Both the position numbers and the translations under genes were made by a program. Below the pieces are notes generated by a model. The model was not told the origin of the DNA. It searched no databases and was given only the letters and a program-made list of their open reading frames with translations. A DNA stretch of 25,139 bases from F23-B02 sp045642545 (GTDB taxonomy: Bacteria > Bacillota > Clostridia > Oscillospirales > Oscillospiraceae): assembly GCA_045642545.1 (NCBI GenBank), contig JAZUJB010000068.1, positions 1-25,139 of the forward strand, in the 5' to 3' direction. Of this stretch, positions 14,585-21,506 are shown in pieces; position 1 is the stretch's first letter; the number at the start of each line of letters is the position of its first letter.

Positions 14585-15967
14585 ATGACAGCTATGGATA
14601 ATGTAATTTCAAAAATTGAAAACGGAAGTCCGCTGAAGCACCGCGCGCATATCGGCGACACTGTTGTGTCCATAAACGGCAACACAATCCACGATGTGCT
14701 TGACTACAAGTTTTTCGGCTATGACCCCGTACTCAGCATCGCGCTCAAAAAGCCCGACGGCACCGAGTATACCGTTCATGTTGAAAAGGCCGAGGGTCAG
14801 GACCTCGGGCTTGAGTTTGCAAGCTATCTTATGGATAAGCCGCGCCACTGTGCAAACAATTGCGTGTTCTGCTTCATTGACCAGCTGCCCAAGGGTATGC
14901 GTCCCACAATGTATTTCAAGGACGATGACGCTCGCCTGAGCTTTCTTCTGGGCAACTATATAACCATGACCAATCTCTCCGACCGTGAGATTCAGCGCAT
15001 CATTGACCTGCACATAAGTCCCATCAATGTTTCGGTGCACACAACCAATCCCGAGCTGCGCGTAAAAATGCTGCGCAACCGAAACGCAGGCAAATGCATT
15101 GACATTATGCGCCGCTTTGCAGCGGGCGGAATTAAAATGAACTGCCAGATTGTCTGCTGTCCCGGACTCAATGACGGTGATGAGCTTATGCGTACAATGC
15201 GTGAGCTTTCGGATATGTACCCTGCGGTAAACAGCGTGTCCATCGTTCCCGTCGGTCTGACAAAGTTCCGCGAGGGTCTGTACGAGCTTCGCTCCTTCAC
15301 CCCCGAGCATTCCGCCGAGACCATTGATATGGTTACCGCATTCGGCGATGAGTGCCTCTCCAAGTACGGCACACGCCTTTTCTTCTGCTCAGATGAAATG
15401 TATATCTGCGCAGGCCGCGAGCTGCCTGAGGACGAGTTCTACGAGGAACACACGCAGCTTGAAAACGGTGTCGGAATGATAAGACTGCTTGAGGCGGAGT
15501 TCAAATCCGCGCTTATGCTCTCGGACAAGCCCGACGGTGTTCCCTTCTCAATCGCCTGCGGCGTATCAGTTGCACCGTTTTTTGAAAAACTTGTTTGTAT
15601 GGCAGCCCAAAAGTATGATAATATAAAGGGTAAGGTCTATGCCATAGAAAATGACTTCTTCGGTCACAGTATAAATGTAACCGGTCTTATCACCGGGCAG
15701 GACCTTATTAATCAGCTTCGCGGCAAGGACCTCGGCGAAAGACTTTTCATTTCGCGCAATATGCTCCGCCGTGAGGAAATGGACTTCCTCGACGATGTGC
15801 TGCTCGAGGAGGCATCTGCCGCACTCGGTGTGCCCATCTACCCCACCGAGCAGGCCGGCTTTGACCTTTGGGACGCAATCTCAGGCGATAAGCTGCCCGA
15901 GGTAAAGATTCCCGAGCGAGGCCCCGAACGCGAAGAATTCTATCGATATAATCAAAATGGAGGTTGA
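14585..15967 (+). CDS. DUF512 radical SAM protein with N-terminal PDZ-like domain
   Basis: 460 residues. The N-terminal PDZ-like part (about 10-70; HIGDTVVSINGNTIHDVLDY) is followed by the radical SAM cluster motif CANNCVFC (Cys89, Cys93, Cys96) and FIDQLPKGMR. A SAM-binding TIM-barrel half-domain and the DUF512 C-terminal domain (about 230-440) come next. This family (COG1625-like) is usually found beside der in Clostridia, as here. Its substrate is unknown; a role in ribosome or envelope maturation would only be a guess from context. No ribosome binding site is seen: possible starts are TTG 14579, ATG 14585 and ATG 14594. The rpmF terminator lies right before it. der starts 5 bases after the stop. 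Confidence 0.88.
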   Translation: MTAMDNVISKIENGSPLKHRAHIGDTVVSINGNTIHDVLDYKFFGYDPVLSIALKKPDGTEYTVHVEKAEGQDLGLEFASYLMDKPRHCANNCVFCFIDQLPKGMRPTMYFKDDDARLSFLLGNYITMTNLSDREIQRIIDLHISPINVSVHTTNPELRVKMLRNRNAGKCIDIMRRFAAGGIKMNCQIVCCPGLNDGDELMRTMRELSDMYPAVNSVSIVPVGLTKFREGLYELRSFTPEHSAETIDMVTAFGDECLSKYGTRLFFCSDEMYICAGRELPEDEFYEEHTQLENGVGMIRLLEAEFKSALMLSDKPDGVPFSIACGVSVAPFFEKLVCMAAQKYDNIKGKVYAIENDFFGHSINVTGLITGQDLINQLRGKDLGERLFISRNMLRREEMDFLDDVLLEEASAALGVPIYPTEQAGFDLWDAISGDKLPEVKIPERGPEREEFYRYNQNGG

Positions 15968-15972
15968 TAAAT

Positions 15973-17298
15973 ATGCCCAAACCTCTCGTAGCCATCGTTG
16001 GCAGACCCAATGTTGGCAAATCAATGCTTTTTAATAAGCTTGTCGGCAAGCGCCTTTCCATCGTCGAGGACACCCCCGGTGTTACCCGCGACAGACTCTA
16101 CGCAGAGTGCGAATGGTGCGGCCGCAAGTTCGATGTTGTCGACACCGGCGGCATCGAGCCCACAACCGACAATGAAATACTCATGTTCATGCGTGAGCAG
16201 GCAAACATTGCAATCAACTCGGCAGATGTAATCATCCTTGTTACCGATGTTCGTACAGGCGTTACCGCTGCCGACAAGGATGTTGCAAATATGCTGCTGC
16301 GCTCAAAGAAGCCCACCGTGCTTGCCGTAAACAAGATGGACTCCACCGGCGCTCTTGACCCCGCTATCTACGAGTTTTACGAGCTCGGTCTCGGTGACCC
16401 CGTTGCGGTATCCGCAATCCACGGTCACGGTACCGGCGATCTTCTCGACGAGTGCGTCAGATACTTCCCCGAGGAATCCGACGAGGACGAGGACGACGAC
16501 CGCATCAAGGTTGCCGTCATCGGCAAGCCCAATGTCGGCAAATCCTCGCTGATTAACCACATTCTCGGCGAAAAGCGCGTAATCGTCAGCAATGTTGCAG
16601 GCACAACGCGCGACGCCGTCGACTCGGAGATTGACAATGAGTTCGGCAAATATGTGTTCATCGACACCGCAGGCATTCGCCGCAAGTCAAAGGTCGAGGA
16701 GCGCGTTGAGAAGTTCTCCGTTATGCGTGCGCAGATGGCAATCGAACGCGCCGATGTCTGCCTTATCATGATTGACGCCCGCGAGGGCGTTACCGAGCAG
16801 GACACCAAGATTGCAGGTCTTGCACACGAGGCCGGCAAGGCAAGCATCATCGTCGTCAACAAGTGGGATCTCATCGAAAAGGAAACCGGCACGCTTGAGA
16901 AGATGCGTAAGGATGTTATGCGCGACCTAAGCTTTATGAGCTACGCACCCGTGCTGTTCATTTCCGCAGTCACCGGTCAGCGCACTGACCGCATATTCGA
17001 GCTTGTCAACTTCGTAAACGACCAGAGCAATATGCGCATCACGACAGGTATGCTCAACAATGTTCTTGCCGATGCGCAGGCTCGTGTTCAGCCCCCCACG
17101 GACAAGGGCAGAAGACTCAAGATTTACTATATGACTCAGACGGGCATCAAGCCGCCCAACTTTGTTGTATTCTGCAATACCCGCGAGTTGTTCCACTTCT
17201 CCTACCAGCGCTATCTTGAAAATCAGATACGAGCCGTGTTTGGTCTTGAGGGAACTCCCATCAGAATGGTAATCCGGCAGAAGGGAGACAAGGAATGA
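15973..17298 (+). CDS. der: Ribosome biogenesis GTPase Der (EngA)
   Basis: 441 residues with two tandem GTPase domains and a KH-like end, needed for 50S subunit assembly. First G domain: GRPNVGKS (10-17), DTPGVTRD (33-40), DTGG (57-60), NKMD (120-123). Second: GKPNVGKSSL (184-193), GTTRD (210-214), DTAGIRRK (231-238), NKWD. A short acidic linker (about 168-176, EESDEDEDDD) joins them. The start is ATG 15973, 9 nt after GGAGG; a TTG at 15964 would overlap the ribosome binding site. The stop overlaps the ATG of the next gene by 4 bases (ATGA). Confidence 0.97.
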   Translation: MPKPLVAIVGRPNVGKSMLFNKLVGKRLSIVEDTPGVTRDRLYAECEWCGRKFDVVDTGGIEPTTDNEILMFMREQANIAINSADVIILVTDVRTGVTAADKDVANMLLRSKKPTVLAVNKMDSTGALDPAIYEFYELGLGDPVAVSAIHGHGTGDLLDECVRYFPEESDEDEDDDRIKVAVIGKPNVGKSSLINHILGEKRVIVSNVAGTTRDAVDSEIDNEFGKYVFIDTAGIRRKSKVEERVEKFSVMRAQMAIERADVCLIMIDAREGVTEQDTKIAGLAHEAGKASIIVVNKWDLIEKETGTLEKMRKDVMRDLSFMSYAPVLFISAVTGQRTDRIFELVNFVNDQSNMRITTGMLNNVLADAQARVQPPTDKGRRLKIYYMTQTGIKPPNFVVFCNTRELFHFSYQRYLENQIRAVFGLEGTPIRMVIRQKGDKE

Positions 17299-17936
17299 TT
17301 GCTCTTCTTCTCAGCCTGACCGCAATTATTGCCTACTTCTGCGGCAGTGTAAGCACCGTAAATCTTACATCCAACCTGTATTATCACTGCAATATCAGAG
17401 CTGATTATCCTTTTGACAACGAGGGCATCACAAGATTTATCAAGCATTTCGGCAAAAAGGGCCTCGCCGTTATGTTCGGAACGGAAATTGTTAAGACTGT
17501 CATTCCCTTACTCATTGGCGGACTTCTTCTTAACATCGTAGACCATGCAGATGTAGGCTACGCCTTTGCAATGTTCTGCATGACGCTCGGCACTGTTTTC
17601 CCGATAATGTATCGCTTCAAGGGTGAGAAATGCCTCATCGTCGTCGCAGTAAGCGCATTCTTTATCGGCTCCGCGGTCGGACTTTTCGCAGTTATTGTAT
17701 TTGCGGCTGTGTACTTTGTAACCCGCTATGTTTCACTGGCAACGATGTGCTCGGCACTTGCTATGTGCCTTATTACCGTTGTGGCTGTTGACACAAAGCC
17801 CATACAGTACCTTGTACTGCTGACGGCAGCACTTGTTTTCATTGAAAACAGACACAGCATTGTCAGACTGCTGAAGGGCACTGAGCCTAAGTTCAAGTAC
17901 AAAAAAGACATCAGTTATATGTTTGATGAGGACTGA
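17295..17936 (+). CDS. PlsY-like membrane protein with degenerate motifs
   Basis: 213 residues, length and membrane pattern of PlsY, the acyl-phosphate:glycerol-3-phosphate acyltransferase of phospholipid synthesis, and in the usual place after der. The sequence is very divergent. The first PlsY motif (DIR..GSGN.GATN) is IRADYPFDNEGITR here (34-47), and the second (GH..P....FKGGKG) is GTVFPIMYRFKGEKC (99-113): the His and the GGKG loop are gone. Membrane segments are still clear, and TEIVKTVIP (63-71) keeps part of the D..K block. It may be inactive, regulatory or altered in substrate. Starts in a 4-base overlap with der. Confidence 0.65.
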   Translation: MIALLLSLTAIIAYFCGSVSTVNLTSNLYYHCNIRADYPFDNEGITRFIKHFGKKGLAVMFGTEIVKTVIPLLIGGLLLNIVDHADVGYAFAMFCMTLGTVFPIMYRFKGEKCLIVVAVSAFFIGSAVGLFAVIVFAAVYFVTRYVSLATMCSALAMCLITVVAVDTKPIQYLVLLTAALVFIENRHSIVRLLKGTEPKFKYKKDISYMFDED

Positions 17937-17957
17937 TGCTAAATGTTGATTTTCCGG

Positions 17958-17986
17958 TTGACAACACTCCCCGTTTCTGCTAAAAT
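17958..17986 (+). promoter_or_regulatory. Promoter of tRNA-Ala
   Basis: TTGACA (17958-17963), a 17-bp spacer and TAAAAT (17981-17986), 14 bases before the mature tRNA 5' end. Confidence 0.88.
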
Positions 17987-17999
17987 ACCTTTTGCAGTC

Positions 18000-18075
<76 letters not shown>

Positions 18076-18080
18076 AAACA

Positions 18081-18111
18081 AAAAAAGAGTCACCGTGGGT
18101 GACTCTTTTTT
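18081..18111 (+). terminator. Terminator after tRNA-Ala
   Basis: A perfect 14-bp stem AAAAAAGAGTCACC/GGTGACTCTTTTTT with loop GTG, starting 5 bases after the tRNA. Confidence 0.92.
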
Positions 18112-18132
18112 ATTATACTCGGGAGTTAGAAT

Positions 18133-18309
18133 ATGTATAAGGTGATACTCCATAATCCGAACAGTGACAAATCCGAATACTCAACGCCGTTTTTGCATTA
18201 CGCTAAGAGGTATGCGGATTTGTATAAGGACGAATATCCCTATGTTGAAATAATCGAAGCCGACGGCGGCGTAGATACCGTCATCGAAACATTCGGCAGC
18301 AAAACATAA
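18133..18309 (+). CDS. Small ORF (58 aa), unknown
   Basis: An open frame of 58 codons, ATG 18133 to TAA 18309, with a GGGAG site 7 nt before the start and a strong terminator right at its stop. The peptide begins MYKVILHNPNSDKSEY, has a helical, Tyr-rich middle (FLHYAKRYADLYKDEYPYVE) and ends EADGGVDTVIETFGSKT. It is soluble, without signal peptide or cysteines. I do not recognise it. No promoter is obvious, so it may rely on read-through of the tRNA terminator, or be the remaining N-terminal part of a larger gene. Confidence 0.45.
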   Translation: MYKVILHNPNSDKSEYSTPFLHYAKRYADLYKDEYPYVEIIEADGGVDTVIETFGSKT

Positions 18310-18344
18310 AAAGCAGAGCAAGCAACAGCTTGCCCTGCTTTTTT
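18308..18344. terminator. Bidirectional terminator between convergent small genes
   Basis: AAAAAGCAGAGCAAGC, loop AACA, GCTTGCCCTGCTTTTT, with one mismatch in a 16-bp stem and T-runs on both sides. It closes the 58-residue ORF (+) and the tautomerase gene (-), whose stop codons overlap it. Confidence 0.88.
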
Positions 18345-18705
18345 ACCAATTAGGATTTTCGTACCTGGAGATGCCTCCAAGCATTGCGTTTTTAAGAGGA
18401 ATATCTGTAAAGAGAATTACGATTTCACTCTTATTCTCGCCTGTCATCTCTGCAAGATAGTCAGTCATTGCAGACATAATCGCCTTCTTAGCTTCAGGTG
18501 TTCTGTCGGGAATTTCAGTCCAGTCAACAGTCACGGTAGGCGCGGTTTTTCTGACATTCTCACGCTCCCATTCATGAATATACACATAGATATTCTTAGG
18601 GAAGGTGGAGGTGTTTGCGCAGATTGTATCAGCAACAAACTCCATAAAGTTCTTTTTTACTTCCGGCTCGTATTTACCGGTAAGCTGCACATGTACCAGA
18701 GGCAT
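18343..18705 (-). CDS. Tautomerase family protein, two fused 4-OT-like units
   Basis: 120 residues. It begins Met-Pro (MPLVHVQLTG), so removal of Met would expose the catalytic Pro1 of the tautomerase superfamily. The chain is about twice the 60-odd residues of 4-oxalocrotonate tautomerase and reads as two beta-alpha-beta units: residues 2-51 (IYVYIHEWERENV end) and 57-109 (PTVTVDWTEIPDRTPEAKK to FTDIPLKNAMLGG). The second unit also starts with Pro, but it is internal. The natural substrate is unknown. The start at 18705 is chosen because AAGGAG lies 8 nt before it; an ATG six bases upstream is too close. The only regulatory element in front is a T-box, and the gene is a one-gene unit. Confidence 0.83.
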   Translation of the reverse strand: MPLVHVQLTGKYEPEVKKNFMEFVADTICANTSTFPKNIYVYIHEWERENVRKTAPTVTVDWTEIPDRTPEAKKAIMSAMTDYLAEMTGENKSEIVILFTDIPLKNAMLGGISRYENPNW

Positions 18706-18774
18706 AATCATTTCTCCTTTTCAGTTAATGTATTAGTTATTCTGCACTGACTCAGCTGCTGCCAGTCCAAAACA

Positions 18775-18810
18775 ACAAAAAAGCTTTGTCTCCAAAAAGA
18801 GACAAAGCTT
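18775..18810 (-). terminator. T-box regulated terminator
   Basis: Perfect 12-bp stem AAGCTTTGTCTC/GAGACAAAGCTT (18781-18792 with 18799-18810) followed on the minus strand by a T-run. It should form when charged tRNA is bound and stop transcription before the tautomerase gene. Confidence 0.92.
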
Positions 18811-19064
18811 AATAAACTCTGCGGTACCACTCTCATTGCCGCGCTTGCGCGGCCACTCATACGCATCTGCCGAAATACGGTTCGTAATGCGCTATGCTGT
18901 AACGGGCACTCCCGGTCAAGCTTACTCATCATAGCTTTCAGCTGACTGTTCATCAGTGATTTTCGCACGAACTGTCATATTGCCTCGCACCAAACGGCAA
19001 CTCTCTGAAATGAACGCATCCGGTTACTCTTCTGAATCAACACATTTCTGAGTGATTAACTTAT
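18775..19064 (-). promoter_or_regulatory. T-box riboswitch leader, specifier AUC (Ile)
   Basis: A tRNA-sensing leader before the tautomerase gene. On the minus strand the T-box core GAGAGTGGTACCGC (about 18821-18834) is unmistakable; UGGU in the bulge suits a tRNA ending ACCA. Stem I shows AGTA, CAGAGAG and an apical stem TTGCC/GGCAA with GGTG. From that GGTG to the specifier the spacing equals that of the B. subtilis glyQS leader as I remember it: GAA, one A, then the codon, then A. The codon here is ATC (18958-18960), isoleucine. A GCCGCG/CGCGGC hairpin precedes the core, and a terminator follows it. Confidence 0.9.
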
Positions 19065-19070
19065 GCACTA

Positions 19071-19099
19071 AATTTAATATAATATAATTCTATTGTCAA
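19071..19099 (-). promoter_or_regulatory. Promoter of the T-box/tautomerase unit
   Basis: Minus-strand TTGACA (19094-19099), a 17-bp spacer and TAAATT (19071-19076). Confidence 0.78.
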
Positions 19100-19201
19100 G
19101 ATACTTTTAAAATTTGTACTTTTTCGATATTTAACAGTATCATTACGCCTTCAGGTTATCGCAGCTTTGTTAAAAACACCAAGCAGCACTAAGATGCATA
19201 A

Positions 19202-19236
19202 AGAAAAACAGCACCGCCCTTTGGACGGTGCTGTTT
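19202..19236 (-). terminator. Terminator of the 37-residue peptide gene
   Basis: AAACAGCACCG with CGGTGCTGTTT, extended by inner pairs to about 16 bp with a triloop, then a T-run on the minus strand. It begins 9 bases after the peptide stop codon. Confidence 0.88.
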
Positions 19237-19244
19237 AATTTCAA

Positions 19245-19358
19245 TTACTTGAACATACCGAAGATTGCATACAGCCACTTGAGCTCGTCTGCAGAATCAG
19301 GCTCGTAAGTGCCAATAATAGTTGCGATGAAGTCAAAGATTGAGTAGATAACTGACAT
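19245..19358 (-). CDS. Orphan small peptide (37 aa)
   Basis: A very short gene that is complete in itself: promoter, a leader of about 30 nt, AAGGAG 8 nt before ATG, 37 codons, TAA, then a strong terminator. The peptide has a hydrophobic N-terminal half (SVIYSIFDFIATIIG), an acidic middle (EPDSADEL) and a hydrophobic end (KWLYAIFGMFK), with net negative charge. This would suit a membrane-associated helix-turn-helix, a small membrane protein or a signalling peptide. I do not recognise a family. A type I toxin is possible, but no antisense RNA is evident. The gene lies between the T-box unit and the NSS symporter, all on the minus strand but separately terminated. Confidence 0.72.
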   Translation of the reverse strand: MSVIYSIFDFIATIIGTYEPDSADELKWLYAIFGMFK

Positions 19359-19396
19359 TGTGTAATCTCCTTTCATAGTATAGAACTTGCAAATTC

Positions 19397-19426
19397 ATAA
19401 TACCATAGAAAGTAATTAATTGTCAA
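19397..19426 (-). promoter_or_regulatory. Promoter of the 37-residue peptide gene
   Basis: Minus-strand TTGACA (19421-19426), an 18-bp spacer and TATTAT (19397-19402), about 40 bases before the start codon. Confidence 0.8.
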
Positions 19427-19534
19427 CAAAACTTAGGATAATTAGACAATTTTTTACTTAATCCAAGCAACTATTTAGTCATATTCGCATTTTTTGTATA
19501 GAAATATACACCATCCTGTATATAGTCTAAAAAC

Positions 19535-19568
19535 AAAAAAGAGCAGCTGCAAATTGCAGCTGCTCTTA
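19535..19568 (-). terminator. Terminator of the NSS symporter gene
   Basis: GAGCAGCTGCAA/TTGCAGCTGCTC inverted repeat (arms about 19541-19552 and 19554-19565) followed by a T-run on the minus strand, starting about 20 bases after the stop. Confidence 0.88.
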
Positions 19569-19586
19569 TGTAATTCAGTTAGGATA

Positions 19587-21020
19587 TCAGCCGAAGAAGC
19601 TCATTACCTGGCCGTAGAGTACGAATACCATGCCGATAGGAGTGATGAACTTGTAGCAGATATTGAAGAAGGTCTTGCCCCAGAACTTGCATCCGGATGC
19701 TTCACACTCTTCAACTACCATATCCAGCTTCCAGATCCAGCCGATTGCGAAGGACATGATCAGTGCGCCGAGAGGCATCATAATGCCTTCAGACAGCATG
19801 TCATAGAAGTCGAGCCAGTCGCAGCTCCAGCCCTTTGCATCGATGCCGAGCATCTCTGCGGGGTAGGGGATAGTTGCGCCGCCGGCTACGCCGCTGCCGA
19901 GACCGTCAAGTGCGGTGGGCAGGCAGAACAGGAAGATGATGATTGCGAAGACGAGAGCGGTCTTCTTGCGGTTGGGAGCCTTGCCCTTCTCGACATTGGA
20001 GTCAACGCGAGCAGAGGTGATTGCCTCGAGCAGGGACATAGAGGAGGAGATTGCTGCGATGAATACGAGGAAGTAGAACATGAAGCCCATCAGGTTGCCG
20101 ATGAAGCCGCCCATGTTATCGAATACCATCTGCATGGACTTGAAGAGGAGGCCGGGGCCGCCGGAGGTGTTGCCATCCAGGAATGCGTAGCATGCGGGCA
20201 TAACGATCATGCCTGCCATGATTGCTACCATGGTATCCATGATAACGATGATAACTGCGTTCTTCTGAATCTTTTCCTGCTTGCTCAGGTAGGAGCCGTA
20301 GGTGATGATAGCGCCCATGCCGAGGGACAGGGAGAAGAACATCTGACCAGCAGCGGTCTTCAGAACGGTCATGAAGTCAGTCTTAAGAGGCTCAACATTG
20401 AAACCGAACATGAACTTGTAGCCGCCGACTGCGCCGGGCTGGCAAAGAACATAGACAATGATGATGATGAGCATTACGAAGAGGCAAGGCATACCGACAT
20501 TGCAGAACTTCTCGATACCGCCGCCAACGCCTGCGGAAACGATGAATGTATTAAGTGCAATGAAGATTGCGGTCCAGACTACCATGCTGGTGCCGTTGCA
20601 GATGAAGCTGCCGAAGAAGGTGGAGATGTCTTCTACACCCCAGGTGTTCCAACCGAAGATTGCGGTCAGGTAACCGAGTGCGTAACGCATAACCATGCCA
20701 CCGAGGACGAAGTAGAAGCAGAGTACCAGGAAAGGTACTATAACTGCCATAACGCCGACCCATGCGAACTTCTTGCTGATCTTGCGGTATGCTGCAATGG
20801 GGCTCAGGCCGGTCTTACGACCGATGGTGAGCTCGCCGACCATAACTGCGAGACCAACGAAGATAGCGAGAACGAGATAAACGAGCAGGAATGCGAAACC
20901 GCCGTTCAGGCCCATTTTGTACGGGAAGCCCCAAATGTTACCAAGACCTACTGCAGTACCTACAGCTGCCATGATAAAACCAAAGTTGGAGGCAAAACCG
21001 TCGCGCTTTGTGTTTTCCAT
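19587..21020 (-). CDS. Sodium-dependent transporter, NSS (SNF) family
   Basis: 477 residues, about eleven to twelve membrane segments, no signal peptide. The first segment carries the LeuT-type unwound region AVGTAVGLGNIWGFPY (19-34), with the GLGN residues that help bind sodium and substrate. The middle part AAGQMFFSLSLGMGAIITYGSY resembles segment 6 of LeuT, and FIAAISSSMSLLEA segment 8. Substrate is probably an amino acid (such as Tyr, Trp or Met in known bacterial members), but this cannot be read from the sequence. The sodium gradient could come from the oad pump in this window. AAGGAG lies before the ATG. Own promoter, about 100-nt leader, own terminator. Confidence 0.94.
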   Translation of the reverse strand: MENTKRDGFASNFGFIMAAVGTAVGLGNIWGFPYKMGLNGGFAFLLVYLVLAIFVGLAVMVGELTIGRKTGLSPIAAYRKISKKFAWVGVMAVIVPFLVLCFYFVLGGMVMRYALGYLTAIFGWNTWGVEDISTFFGSFICNGTSMVVWTAIFIALNTFIVSAGVGGGIEKFCNVGMPCLFVMLIIIIVYVLCQPGAVGGYKFMFGFNVEPLKTDFMTVLKTAAGQMFFSLSLGMGAIITYGSYLSKQEKIQKNAVIIVIMDTMVAIMAGMIVMPACYAFLDGNTSGGPGLLFKSMQMVFDNMGGFIGNLMGFMFYFLVFIAAISSSMSLLEAITSARVDSNVEKGKAPNRKKTALVFAIIIFLFCLPTALDGLGSGVAGGATIPYPAEMLGIDAKGWSCDWLDFYDMLSEGIMMPLGALIMSFAIGWIWKLDMVVEECEASGCKFWGKTFFNICYKFITPIGMVFVLYGQVMSFFG

Positions 21021-21052
21021 AACTTTCTCTCCTTATAAAAATATACCTTTAC

Positions 21053-21067
21053 CCGTGTAGTACACGG
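21053..21067. repeat. Inverted repeat in the NSS leader
   Basis: CCGTGTA-G-TACACGG, a perfect 7-bp palindrome with one central base, between the NSS promoter and its ribosome binding site. It could be an operator or a small leader hairpin. Confidence 0.4.
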
Positions 21068-21119
21068 AACAACCCGGTGAAAGTCAAATTAATCAACGCA
21101 TCACCAAATTTATAAACAA

Positions 21120-21148
21120 ACTTTACACTATATTCACATCTTTTTCAA
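21120..21148 (-). promoter_or_regulatory. Promoter of the NSS symporter gene
   Basis: Minus-strand TTGAAA (21143-21148), a 17-bp spacer and TAAAGT (21120-21125), about 100 bases before the start codon. Confidence 0.65.
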
Positions 21149-21406
21149 TACTTTTTAGCTGTTTACTTTTTAACTATTGTAAATTCACTTTTGGCTTTTG
21201 TGCGGTTTTAACAATTTGCTCTTAATTCTTATAGACAACATTACCAAGTGCTTGATTTCTGCACTCTTTTCACTACAATATTGACAATATTTTATCATTT
21301 TTTGCAGGCATTTTGCTACCATTTGCACCGGCTTAGGTTGAACTCTTTTGTGTACACGGATTTTTTGTAAATTTACAATAATTTTGCAAAACGCATATCC
21401 TTGCTC
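21149..21406. other. AT-rich intergenic region with palindromes
   Basis: Part of a 486-base gap between divergent genes, with no convincing coding frame. It holds TTGTAAATTCAC (21177-21188), the palindrome AATATTG-A-CAATATT (21277-21291) and the perfect 14-bp palindrome TTGTAAATTTACAA (21365-21378). The first and last resemble each other and lie about 28 bases upstream of the NSS and phosphoribosyltransferase -35 boxes respectively. These may be regulator sites; AT-rich DNA makes chance palindromes fairly likely. Confidence 0.4.
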
Positions 21407-21434
21407 TTGATTTTTCTAATATATAATGTAAAAT
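21407..21434 (+). promoter_or_regulatory. Promoter of the phosphoribosyltransferase gene
   Basis: TTGATT (21407-21412), a 16-bp spacer and TAAAAT (21429-21434). The 70-nt leader contains the palindrome TGGCCGCGGCCA (about 21454) and a GCTGCATTGCAGC hairpin close to the ribosome binding site. Confidence 0.55.
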
Positions 21435-21506
21435 AGCTATGTTATACATTATGGTGGCCGCGGCCAAAAAATGCGGATGCTGCATTGCAGCAGAATGGAG
21501 AAAAAA

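Noticed and set aside
18708..18968. Minus-strand open frame of 86 codons
   Set aside because: It runs through the T-box core, terminator and Stem I; the sequence is explained by RNA structure.
19494..21038. Plus-strand open frame of 514 codons, rich in Glu, Asp, Cys and His
   Set aside because: A mirror frame of the NSS symporter gene produced by its codon bias; composition is not protein-like.
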